Of a stretch of DNA of 16,178 bases, positions 1 to 6,932 are shown in pieces. The notes beneath the pieces were generated by a model. The model worked only from the letters and a program-made list of their open reading frames with translations. It was not told where the DNA came from and made no database searches. The DNA comes from Eubacteriaceae bacterium UBA4266. Its GTDB lineage: Bacteria > Bacillota > Clostridia > Eubacteriales > Eubacteriaceae. The translations under genes and the position numbers were made by a program. The stretch covers positions 1-16,178 of the forward strand of contig DGWE01000073.1 of NCBI GenBank assembly GCA_002396065.1, given 5' to 3'. Positions within the stretch are counted from its first letter, which is position 1, and every line of letters begins with the position of its first letter.

Positions 1-704
1 TTGCTAATGTTCAGCGCTGAAAACCCCGGTGTGTCGAGGAGCCATCCGCCCTGTGGCAACGCGAGCAATTCTACATGGCGCGTCGTGTGGCGGCCTCGGC
101 CGAGCTTTTTGCTCAAGTTGCCGGTCGCCATCACCTCGTCACCGAGCAACGCGTTGGTCAGCGTTGATTTCCCGACGCCGGAGGGACCGGCGAGGAAGGC
201 GGTTCGGCCGTCGATGAGCGCCGCGAGCTCAGCGGCCACTTCATCCCAACGGTCCGGCTGCGACAAAATCACCGGGTAGCCGGTTTTGCGGTAATCCTCT
301 ACCCATTCGATATCCTTGGACCGCGCCAGATCCTGCTTCGTGAACACGAGCACCGGTTCGATATCCTGCGCCTCACAGCTGACGAGCATTTCGTCGATCA
401 AAAAGCCGTTTGGCGCCGGATCGCGGAACGCCGCGGCGACGATGCCCACGTCTACATTGGACACCGGCGGGCGTACGAGCTCGTTTTTCCGCGGCTGAAT
501 GTCGGTCAAGGTGTACTCACCGTCCTGGTTGTCGTCCTTTTCAATTTGAACGTAGTCACCGACCATCGGTGTCAGGCGGCGATGCCTTAAAATTCCTGCG
601 GGTTTTGCGGTGTACGCTAATCCCGACGCATCGACAACGGTATAAAAACCGCCGATCCCCTTCACGATGCGTCCGGAGATCGGCGAAATTTGTGTGTACT
701 GCAT
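1..704 (-). CDS. rsgA: Ribosome small subunit-dependent GTPase RsgA (3' end missing)
   Basis: RsgA (YloQ/CpgA/YjeQ) is a GTPase that checks late 30S subunit assembly. The reverse strand is open from the ATG at 704 to the window edge, giving 234 codons of a protein usually near 300. An N-terminal OB-fold region (residues 1 to about 75) precedes a circularly permuted GTPase domain: the G4-like motif TKQD lies at about 122-125, the P-loop GPSGVGKST at 173-181, a switch segment with GRGRHTT follows, and the G3 motif DTPGF is at about 224-228. That G4-G1-G3 order is the family signature. The C-terminal zinc-binding domain would lie beyond the left edge. The start is 2 nt after the prkC stop with only a weak AAGG upstream, so translation is probably coupled to prkC. 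The Bacillus homologue CpgA is a reported PrkC substrate, which fits the shared operon. Confidence 0.95.
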   Translation of the reverse strand, partial: MQYTQISPISGRIVKGIGGFYTVVDASGLAYTAKPAGILRHRRLTPMVGDYVQIEKDDNQDGEYTLTDIQPRKNELVRPPVSNVDVGIVAAAFRDPAPNGFLIDEMLVSCEAQDIEPVLVFTKQDLARSKDIEWVEDYRKTGYPVILSQPDRWDEVAAELAALIDGRTAFLAGPSGVGKSTLTNALLGDEVMATGNLSKKLGRGRHTTRHVELLALPQGGWLLDTPGFSALNIS

Positions 705-706
705 AT

Positions 707-2440
707 TTACTGGCCTTGCTGAGACGAATTGCTGCTGCTATTGTTGCTGTTGCTACTGTTGCTGCTGTTGTCGCTATTCGCGTTGTTCCCACCTTGATCG
801 TCATCCGTATCCTGTTTTGCTGCTGGTCCTGAGCTGACGACAAAGCTGATCGATGAGCCCTTTGTAACGCTCGATCCCTCGGACGGCGACTGGGAGATCA
901 CGACCCCTTTCGCGTAGCTGTCAGAATTTTGCTGGGTCACCGTGCCGACGCTGAACCCATTGGCCTGGAGACGGCTTTCTGCATCGCTCTGTGTCAACCC
1001 GACAATACCTGGAACGGACGCCGTATTTTGACCTTTGGACACATAAAGCACGACTTTACCGTTTTTAGAAATGCTCGAACCGGTATTCGGCGACACGGCG
1101 AACACGACACCGGAATCGTAATTGTCATTGTATTCCCGCTTGATCTCCGAAACCGTCAAGCCGGCATCTTCAATCTTCGTCACTGCCGCATTTTCCGACA
1201 AGCCGACCACACTCGGTACCGTTGTGGTGCTCTTGCCTCGGCTAATCGTCACGCGAATGGCTCGGCCTTTCACAACCTGCGTATTGGCCTTCGGTGTTTG
1301 TGCCATGATTTTTCCTTTGCCGACACTATCACTGTACGCGTGCTTGCTGACTTCCAGCGTGAGGCCAAGCTGCTGGCAGGCCGCCGTTGCCTGGCTTTCT
1401 GTCATACCGATCAGATCTGGAACGGTCACGCGCTGGCGGGTCATAGCATAGGCGACGATCCCGGCCACGGCCGCCGCAATCAGTACGACGATCAACGCGA
1501 TCCGGCGGTTTTTCTTTTTCTTTCTCAAATCGTTGATGCCGGTAATATCATCAGTCGATGCAGGATCTTCCTCTCTAAAAAGATCAGCCGTCGACGCGGT
1601 TTCCCCAACTGGGCTGATCGACGCGTCCAGCATGATTTGATCTAAGTCCTCAATGAGATCTTCGCAGTTCTGGTAGCGGTCTTCCGGCTTCTTCTGACAA
1701 AGGCGCACCACCACGTCCGACACGCTCTGCGGAATGGTAGGATTGATCTGATTCGGCGGGGTGATGTCTTCCTGAATGTGCTTGATGGCGATGGACACGG
1801 AATTGTCGTCGTCAAAGGGCAGCTCGCCGGTCAGCAGCTCGTAATACATGATCCCGAGGGAATACAGGTCTGAGCGGGCGTCCACAAAGCCGCCCCGCGC
1901 CTGTTCAGGCGAGATGTAGTGCACCGATCCCATCGTCTGATTCGTCATCGTGATGGTGGCGCTGCTGATCGCTCGGGCAATGCCGAAGTCCGTCACCTTC
2001 GGCGTCAGATCCGACGTCAGCATGATGTTCTGGGGCTTGATATCCCGGTGAATGATGCCGTGGTCGTGGGCGCATTTGAGCGCTTCCGCGATATCGATGA
2101 TAAAATTGGTCGCCTCTTCGTAATCCAAACTGCCCTTCTGAGTCAGGTACTGTTTCAATGTAATGCCATCAACGTATTCCATAACAATGAAATAAACATC
2201 GTTGTCGACCCCGACGTCGTACACCGAGACGATGTTTGGGTCTGACAATCCTGCAGCGGCCTGAGATTCCCTGTCAAATTTTTTAATAAACTGTTCGTTT
2301 TCCGTGTATTCTTCCCGGAGGATTTTTACCGCCACATAGCGGTTGAGCTTCATGTCCTGGGCTTTATAAACATAAGCCATACCGCCCCGTCCGATCAATT
2401 CGATGATCTTATAGCGGTCGTTCAGTATTTTTCCGATCAC
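707..2440 (-). CDS. prkC: Membrane Ser/Thr protein kinase with three PASTA domains
   Basis: This is a PrkC/PknB/Stk1-type kinase that senses muropeptides or lipid II outside the cell and phosphorylates proteins inside. The 577 residues read as: kinase domain 1 to about 270, with glycine loop GRGGMAYVY at 18-26, catalytic Lys39, Glu58, HRD 131-133 and DFG 151-153, and a Thr-rich activation loop (T162, T164, T166, T169); a basic juxtamembrane stretch RKKKKNRR near 306-313; one membrane helix at about 314-332; PASTA repeats at about 335-402, 405-470 and 473-538; then a Ser/Asn-rich tail from about 545. The start is GTG at 2440, chosen because AAGGAGG lies 6 nt upstream, inside the last codons of stp, and the protein begins as homologues do. 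One base separates it from the stp stop, so kinase and phosphatase should be made together. Confidence 0.97.
   Translation of the reverse strand: MIGKILNDRYKIIELIGRGGMAYVYKAQDMKLNRYVAVKILREEYTENEQFIKKFDRESQAAAGLSDPNIVSVYDVGVDNDVYFIVMEYVDGITLKQYLTQKGSLDYEEATNFIIDIAEALKCAHDHGIIHRDIKPQNIMLTSDLTPKVTDFGIARAISSATITMTNQTMGSVHYISPEQARGGFVDARSDLYSLGIMYYELLTGELPFDDDNSVSIAIKHIQEDITPPNQINPTIPQSVSDVVVRLCQKKPEDRYQNCEDLIEDLDQIMLDASISPVGETASTADLFREEDPASTDDITGINDLRKKKKNRRIALIVVLIAAAVAGIVAYAMTRQRVTVPDLIGMTESQATAACQQLGLTLEVSKHAYSDSVGKGKIMAQTPKANTQVVKGRAIRVTISRGKSTTTVPSVVGLSENAAVTKIEDAGLTVSEIKREYNDNYDSGVVFAVSPNTGSSISKNGKVVLYVSKGQNTASVPGIVGLTQSDAESRLQANGFSVGTVTQQNSDSYAKGVVISQSPSEGSSVTKGSSISFVVSSGPAAKQDTDDDQGGNNANSDNSSNSSNSNNSSSNSSQQGQ
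718..790 (-). repeat. Degenerate trinucleotide repeat encoding the Ser/Asn tail of PrkC
   Basis: The last 25 or so codons of prkC are nearly all AGC, AGT, AAC or AAT, so the plus strand shows an imperfect run of GCT and GTT triplets. It encodes a low-complexity Ser/Asn extracellular tail beyond the last PASTA repeat. Such runs can change length by replication slippage in steps of three bases without breaking the frame. Confidence 0.7.
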
Positions 2441-2441
2441 G

Positions 2442-3185
2442 TCAATCCTCCTTCATTTGAAATTCTGGTTTGAAAATAATCAAGGTAATATTATCCGTGC
2501 CGCCGTTGTAGTTCGCCAGATTGACAAGCTTGCGCGTGGCTTCTTCGATGTCGTTTTCCATCACGATGCGATGGATTTCCTCGTCGCTGACCATGTTGTA
2601 AAGCCCGTCGGAACAGAGCAGCACCTGATCTCCAGGGTATAAGCGATATTCGAACAGATCCGCCTTCAAGACTTCGTCAGTCCCCAATGCTCGGGTGATG
2701 ATGTTTTTCTGCGGGTGATCCTTCGCTTCATTCGGAGTGATGCGGCCCCGATCGATCAGTGCCTGCACCAGCGAGTGATCCTTTGTCAGATGCTCGATGC
2801 CGCTGGCGTTGATGCGGTAGGCCCGGCTGTCGCCGACATGGTAAATCACCATTTTGTCGGCGTGGACGATGGCCATGGTCAGCGTCGTCGCCATACCGAG
2901 TTCCTCCGGCTGCATGACGCCCTCGTGAATGATCTCCTTGTTGATGTCGTTAAAAAAGGCGTTGACTTCCTGATAATCGGTAAAGTCCTGAATCTCGCCG
3001 ATGTGTTCCTTAATATTGTCGATCGCGATCTGACTCGCGACCTCCCCGGAACGGTGACCGCCCAATCCATCGGCAACCGCGAACACGTAGTAGAGAATGC
3101 CATCCTTCTCGACGTTTGCCGCGAGATAGGCATCCTGATTCGATTTTCGCTTCGCCCCAATGTTGGTAGAATAAGCACATTTCAT
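2442..3185 (-). CDS. stp: PP2C-family protein Ser/Thr phosphatase, partner of PrkC
   Basis: This is a PPM/PP2C phosphatase of the PrpC/Stp type that reverses PrkC phosphorylation in the cytoplasm using two metal ions. The 247 residues are normal for the bacterial family and there is no membrane segment. Visible motifs: KSNQDAY with Asp18, VADGLGGHRSGE with Asp39-Gly40, VGDSRAYR at 118-124, LLCSDGL with Asp193, and GGTDNIT with Asp231; these are the metal-binding aspartates of the family. The ATG at 3185 was chosen over a longer in-frame extension because MKCAYSTNIG matches the usual family N terminus and an AAGGTG site lies 8 nt upstream, overlapping the rlmN stop. The gap to rlmN is 7 nt and to prkC 1 nt, consistent with one coupled operon. 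Confidence 0.97.
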   Translation of the reverse strand: MKCAYSTNIGAKRKSNQDAYLAANVEKDGILYYVFAVADGLGGHRSGEVASQIAIDNIKEHIGEIQDFTDYQEVNAFFNDINKEIIHEGVMQPEELGMATTLTMAIVHADKMVIYHVGDSRAYRINASGIEHLTKDHSLVQALIDRGRITPNEAKDHPQKNIITRALGTDEVLKADLFEYRLYPGDQVLLCSDGLYNMVSDEEIHRIVMENDIEEATRKLVNLANYNGGTDNITLIIFKPEFQMKED

Positions 3186-3192
3186 TATTGTA

Positions 3193-4215
3193 TCACCTTG
3201 TTTCCTGCTGCGTTCTGCGGCGGAGCTGGCCGCAGGCCGCATCGATATTTTTTCCGATTCGTCTTCTGACGGTGCAGTTGATGCCGCCGTCCTGGAGGGT
3301 TTTCGCAAAATCATCCACCCGCCGGCTTCCAGCGATGACCCCGTCCGAAATCGGGTTGAGACGAATCAAATTGATGTGGATGTTTTGATGCCGAAACAGA
3401 CGGATCAGCTCGGCCGCATCCTCCGGCCGGTCGTTGACGCCGTCCATCAACGCGTACTCAAAGGTAATCCGCCGGCCCGTCTGCTTAAAATAACGCGCGC
3501 AGGCCTGAAGCAGTTCCGGCAGCGGGTAGCGCTTGGCGACCGGCATGATGCCCTCGCGGATCTGCTGCGTCGGCGCGTGCAGAGACACAGCTAGATTGAT
3601 CTCCAGCTTCTTTGCTGCCAGCTCGTCCATTTTGGGAACCAGGCCGCAGGTCGAAACCGTGATCTTCCGTTGGCCGATGCCGAAACCGGTGTTGGCCAGC
3701 TCGATAAAAGCGAGCAGGTTGTCGAAATTGGCCAGCGGCTCGCCGATGCCCATCACGACGACCCGGCTCACGCGCTCGCCGGAGACAGCCTGCGCCCAAA
3801 AGATCTGGCTGGCGATTTCGCCGGCGCTCAAATTGCGGACAACGCCACCCCGGGTCGAGGCGCAGAAGGCGCAGCCCATCGCACAGCCGACCTGGCTGGA
3901 CACGCACAGCGAAAGCCCGTAGCGGTAACGCATCAGGACCGTCTCAATACACTCCCCGTCAGTGAAGCGGATCAAAAGCTTCTCGGTGCCGTCCTCCGGA
4001 TCGCGCTGGCGCCGGACCACCTCACCGTGATCGATCACCGCGGTTTCGGCCATGCGCCGCCTGAGCTTTTCCGGCAGGTTGGTGCACGCGTCGAGGGATT
4101 CGGCGCCCTTTTCGTACAGCCATTGGAACAGCTGCTTGCCTCTGAATTTCGGCTCTCCCAGATCCTGCATCAACTGCTGGCACTGATCTAGATTGTAGCC
4201 AAATAAATTTTCCAT
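3193..4215 (-). CDS. rlmN: Dual-specificity RNA methyltransferase RlmN (radical SAM)
   Basis: RlmN methylates C2 of A2503 in 23S rRNA and of A37 in some tRNAs. It uses two S-adenosylmethionine molecules and a methyl group carried on a protein cysteine. The 340 residues match the family length. The radical SAM motif CAMGCAFC supplies Cys111, Cys115 and Cys118 for the 4Fe-4S cluster. By spacing, Cys104 and Cys328 (in DAACGQL) match the two catalytic cysteines of the E. coli enzyme. GIGEPLANFDN near 156-166 and the C-terminal RRRIGKNIDAACGQL are also typical. It is the first gene of the rlmN-stp-prkC-rsgA unit, with AGAGG a few bases before the ATG and an extended -10 promoter upstream. It depends on Fe-S supply, as the suf genes at the other end of the window provide. 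Confidence 0.97.
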   Translation of the reverse strand: MENLFGYNLDQCQQLMQDLGEPKFRGKQLFQWLYEKGAESLDACTNLPEKLRRRMAETAVIDHGEVVRRQRDPEDGTEKLLIRFTDGECIETVLMRYRYGLSLCVSSQVGCAMGCAFCASTRGGVVRNLSAGEIASQIFWAQAVSGERVSRVVVMGIGEPLANFDNLLAFIELANTGFGIGQRKITVSTCGLVPKMDELAAKKLEINLAVSLHAPTQQIREGIMPVAKRYPLPELLQACARYFKQTGRRITFEYALMDGVNDRPEDAAELIRLFRHQNIHINLIRLNPISDGVIAGSRRVDDFAKTLQDGGINCTVRRRIGKNIDAACGQLRRRTQQETR

Positions 4216-4271
4216 GAAACCTCTTTAAATCTGATTTTGGATCCAAAAACCCAGATTACTCATATAAACGT

Positions 4272-4300
4272 ATTATAACAAAAAAAATTATCTGAATAAA
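4272..4300 (-). promoter_or_regulatory. Candidate promoter of the rlmN-stp-prkC-rsgA operon
   Basis: The minus strand reads TGTTATAAT at 4280-4272: a perfect -10 hexamer with the extended TGn element. The -35 region near 4295-4300 (TTTATT) is poor. The predicted start of transcription is near 4265, about 50 nt before the rlmN ATG. No terminator or obvious structured leader follows. Confidence 0.6.
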
Positions 4301-4312
4301 GCTTATAATTTA

Positions 4313-4342
4313 TTCCCAAACAAATCGAGTTTTTGCTACAAT
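4313..4342 (+). promoter_or_regulatory. Candidate promoter of the pyrophosphatase gene
   Basis: TTCCCA (4313-4318) and TACAAT (4337-4342) are separated by 18 nt, and TGC just before the -10 makes it an extended -10 promoter. It overlaps an in-frame ATG at 4341, which argues that this ATG is not the translation start. It diverges from the rlmN promoter, with the two -10 boxes about 60 nt apart in AT-rich DNA. Confidence 0.55.
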
Positions 4343-4367
4343 GAATTTAGGAAAAGGAGGATGTATT

Positions 4368-5993
4368 ATGTCTCAAATGACTTATGTTTTTGGGCATCAA
4401 AAGCCAGACACGGATTCGATCTGTGCGGCGATTGCGTATGCCTATCTCAAGCGGGAAACGGGTTCCCCGGAGACTGAAGCCTGTCGATTGGGGCCGGTTA
4501 ACAAAGAAACCCAGTTCGCTTTGGATACCTTTGGTGTGGAGGCGCCAAGGCTGATCAAAAGCGTCAAACCTCAAGTGAGCGATATTCATTTGAACAATGA
4601 CTCAATGGTCACCGAAGAAAATTCGATCCATCACACGATGGATTTGATCATCGACAACCCTGGGCGTTCCCTTCCTGTGGTGGACGACCAGAAGAAACTC
4701 ATCGGCATTATTTCCCTGCCAGACATCATGCACGCATATTCAGACCCCTTCCAGGAAGACGGCCTGATGAAGGCGAAGACCCCTTACCGCAACATTATTA
4801 AAACACTGAACGCCAGAATCATCGGCGATACGCCCGAGGGCGTCGTCAAGGGCTGCTTCTTCAACAATTCGCAGCTCGCGCCCGACACCAAGCTGAGTTC
4901 CGACGACGTGGTCCTGACCACGCGCAACGACTCGTCCCGGGATATGGCCTTCGCCAACGGCAATGGCTGCGTCATCATCTCCGACGTGCCGGCGGATATG
5001 GATATGCCCATTCCAGAAGGCTATACCGGTACGACGATGCTGACTGAAAAATCGACATTCGAAGTGATCCGCCTGCTCGAACAGGTCATGCCGATCCGCC
5101 AATACGTCAATCACGACACCATGGAATTTTTTATGCTTTCTGAAACGTTGGAGGACGTCAAGGGCAACATGCTGTCTTCCCCTCACAACCGTTTCCCGGT
5201 GGTAACCGATGACGGCGTCGTCCTGGGGACCATCACCAAATCCTCGCTGCTCGATTATCAGCGCAAGCGCGTCATCCTCGTCGACCACAACGAAAAGACC
5301 CAGTCCATCGCCGGACTGGAAGACGCGGAAATCGCCGAAATCATCGACCATCACCGCGTCGCCGAAGTCCAGACCGATGCGCCGCTTTACATGCGGGTCG
5401 AACCGCTGGGCTGCACCTGTACCATCATCACGAAGATGTATCAGGAAAAGGACGTCCCGATTCCTAAAAAAATAGCGGGGCTTCTGCTTTCGGCCATCAT
5501 TTCCGACACGCTGCTGTTCAACTCGCCGACCTGCACCGAACAGGACAAGCAGGCGGCGCAGGCACTGGCGAAAATCGCCGGTGTCAACCTCAGAGAATAC
5601 GGCCGTTCAATGCTGATTGCCGGCTCCAATCTGGGCGACATGACCCCGAAACAAATCATCGGCGCCGATCGCAAAATCTTTACGATGGGCAACTACAAGA
5701 TCGAAATCTCCCAGATTAACACTGGCGATTACAAAAGTTTATTCAACAAATTGAAGGACTTGCTCGCTCAGATGCAAGAAAACTGTGAAAAAGAAGGCGC
5801 TGATCTGGCCATTCTCATGGTGACGGATATTGTCCTCGGCGGTTCCGAACTGCTTATTGCTGGCGAGCAGCGCCATTTGGTGCGCGACGCTTTTGGCATT
5901 GAAGACGAAGATATCAGCCAGTTCTTCCCGGGCATGTTCTCGAGAAAGAAACAAGTAGTGCCGCCGCTGATGCGCGTCGCGTCTGAAGAATAA
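4368..5993 (+). CDS. ppaC: Manganese-dependent inorganic pyrophosphatase, family II, with CBS-DRTGG regulatory insert
   Basis: Family II pyrophosphatases (DHH phosphoesterases) split pyrophosphate to phosphate using Mn2+ or Co2+ and so drive biosynthesis. At 541 residues this is well above the roughly 310 of a simple enzyme, because a regulatory block is inserted. The N-terminal metal motif GHQKPDTDS (His10, Asp14, Asp16) is followed by CBS 1 at about 72-125, a DRTGG-like section at about 140-245 and CBS 2 at about 245-298. The catalytic part resumes with VDHNE (Asp306), DHH at 327-329, SAIISDTLLF and, near the C terminus, SRK at 525-527. Studied CBS-PPases are inhibited by AMP or ADP and activated by diadenosine polyphosphates, so energy-state control is inferred. 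The ATG at 4368 was preferred to the one at 4341 because AAGGAGG lies 7 nt before it and the protein then starts at MTYVFGH. Confidence 0.95.
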   Translation: MSQMTYVFGHQKPDTDSICAAIAYAYLKRETGSPETEACRLGPVNKETQFALDTFGVEAPRLIKSVKPQVSDIHLNNDSMVTEENSIHHTMDLIIDNPGRSLPVVDDQKKLIGIISLPDIMHAYSDPFQEDGLMKAKTPYRNIIKTLNARIIGDTPEGVVKGCFFNNSQLAPDTKLSSDDVVLTTRNDSSRDMAFANGNGCVIISDVPADMDMPIPEGYTGTTMLTEKSTFEVIRLLEQVMPIRQYVNHDTMEFFMLSETLEDVKGNMLSSPHNRFPVVTDDGVVLGTITKSSLLDYQRKRVILVDHNEKTQSIAGLEDAEIAEIIDHHRVAEVQTDAPLYMRVEPLGCTCTIITKMYQEKDVPIPKKIAGLLLSAIISDTLLFNSPTCTEQDKQAAQALAKIAGVNLREYGRSMLIAGSNLGDMTPKQIIGADRKIFTMGNYKIEISQINTGDYKSLFNKLKDLLAQMQENCEKEGADLAILMVTDIVLGGSELLIAGEQRHLVRDAFGIEDEDISQFFPGMFSRKKQVVPPLMRVASEE

Positions 5994-6032
5994 GTATCAA
6001 CTGACCCTTAGAAAGGACAAAAGGAGATCGTT

Positions 6033-6590
6033 ATGAACATCACTGTTTACTGCGGATCGAAATTCGGCAATCAGGCCCGCTACCGCAAGGACGCCGAAGC
6101 GCTGGGTACCTGGATCGGTCAAAACGGCCACCGCTTGATTTACGGCGGCGGCTGGACCGGCCTGATGGGTGCAGTGTCCAATGCTGCCCTGCAAGCTGGC
6201 GGTGAAGTGTACGGAATCATTCCTGAATTTTTAAAGGAAATTGAACTCGCCCACGACGGCCTGACCAAAACCGTCACCGTTGAAACCATGGCGGAACGGA
6301 AAACGATCATGCGGGACGAAGGCGACTTTTTCATCGCACTGCCCGGCGGTCCCGGCACCATCGAAGAAATCACAGAGATCATCTCGCTGCGCAAACTGCA
6401 CCGCCATAACAAGCCTGCTGTTTTTTACAACAGTGACCATTTCTACGATTCCGTCCGCGACCTGTACCGCGAAATGGTGACGCAGGGCTTTCTCGATCAA
6501 GCGACCTTTGATACCATTGTCTTCGCGGACAATTTAGAGGCCATTTACCGGGAAATCGAACGCGAAATCGTCAAGCGATCACGACAATAA
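6033..6590 (+). CDS. LOG-family nucleotide 5'-monophosphate phosphoribohydrolase
   Basis: The 185-residue protein belongs to the LOG (TIGR00730, 'lysine decarboxylase-like') Rossmann family. Members release a free base from nucleoside 5'-monophosphates; plant members activate cytokinins, while the physiological substrate in most bacteria is not settled. The N-terminal strand and glycine-rich turn ITVYCGSKFG, the YGGGWTGLMG loop at 37-46, ERKTIM at 88-93 and the hallmark PGGPGTIEE at 104-112 are all present; the Arg and Glu of these motifs are the catalytic pair. AAGGAG lies upstream of the ATG. The gene starts 39 nt after the pyrophosphatase stop with no terminator between, so the two are probably co-transcribed, and the perfect hairpin at 6600-6638 ends the unit. 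'Lysine decarboxylase' annotations of this family are misleading. Confidence 0.93.
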   Translation: MNITVYCGSKFGNQARYRKDAEALGTWIGQNGHRLIYGGGWTGLMGAVSNAALQAGGEVYGIIPEFLKEIELAHDGLTKTVTVETMAERKTIMRDEGDFFIALPGGPGTIEEITEIISLRKLHRHNKPAVFYNSDHFYDSVRDLYREMVTQGFLDQATFDTIVFADNLEAIYREIEREIVKRSRQ

Positions 6591-6599
6591 ATGCCATTA

Positions 6600-6638
6600 A
6601 AAAAACCCGTTTCTTAAATATTAAGAAACGGGTTTTTT
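6600..6638. terminator. Bidirectional intrinsic terminator between converging units
   Basis: A perfect 18-bp inverted repeat (6600-6617 and 6621-6638) with a 3-nt loop has CCCG/CGGG at its core, A6 on one flank and T6 on the other. Each strand therefore ends in a U run. It lies 9 nt after the LOG-family gene and 7 nt after the acetyltransferase gene on the opposite strand, so it can serve both. Confidence 0.93.
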
Positions 6639-6645
6639 GCAGCGC

Positions 6646-6921
6646 CTATTTTGCGACGTCAGCGTATTCTTTTTTTACAGCGAAGCGCTTTTGCGCGTAA
6701 TCGCAGAGCGGATGAATTTTCAGGCCTCGTTCCCGCGCCGCTTCGACGACACCGTCCACGAGCCTGCCGGCAATGCCCTGACCGCCGTAGGCCTGATCCA
6801 CCTCGGTGTGTGTCAAAAGCCAGATACGTCCAGAGGCGCTCACCGTGCACTCACCGATTACTTTTTCACCGTCCAATGCGACCGCCCGCATTTCTTCCGG
6901 ACGAAATTGAATATTGATCAT
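6646..6921 (-). CDS. Small GNAT-family N-acetyltransferase (YjdJ/NATD1-like)
   Basis: At 91 residues this is about half the size of a common GNAT enzyme and matches the compact single-domain group related to YjdJ and human NATD1. The conserved block runs from WLLTHTEVD (34-42) through the acetyl-CoA loop QAYGGQGIAGRL (43-54) to KIHPLCDYAQKRF (68-80), which holds the cysteine and aromatic residues typical of the group. The substrate is unknown. The ATG at 6921 follows AAGGAG, which overlaps the end of dxs; the gap to dxs is 11 nt. It is therefore the last gene of the dxr-dxs transcript, ended by the hairpin at 6600-6638. I see no evidence that it acts in isoprenoid synthesis. Confidence 0.88.
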   Translation of the reverse strand: MINIQFRPEEMRAVALDGEKVIGECTVSASGRIWLLTHTEVDQAYGGQGIAGRLVDGVVEAARERGLKIHPLCDYAQKRFAVKKEYADVAK

Positions 6922-6932
6922 GGTTGTCTCCT

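Noticed and set aside
929..1645. 238-codon plus-strand frame opposite prkC
   Set aside because: It mirrors the PASTA and membrane region of prkC, which is clearly coding on the minus strand; no start signals.
3186..3314. 43-codon N-terminal extension of stp
   Set aside because: It overlaps rlmN coding sequence, and the family N terminus and a ribosome site are found at 3185.
4341..4367. Upstream ATG extending the pyrophosphatase by nine residues
   Set aside because: This ATG lies in the -10 box of the proposed promoter, and AAGGAGG is placed correctly for the ATG at 4368.
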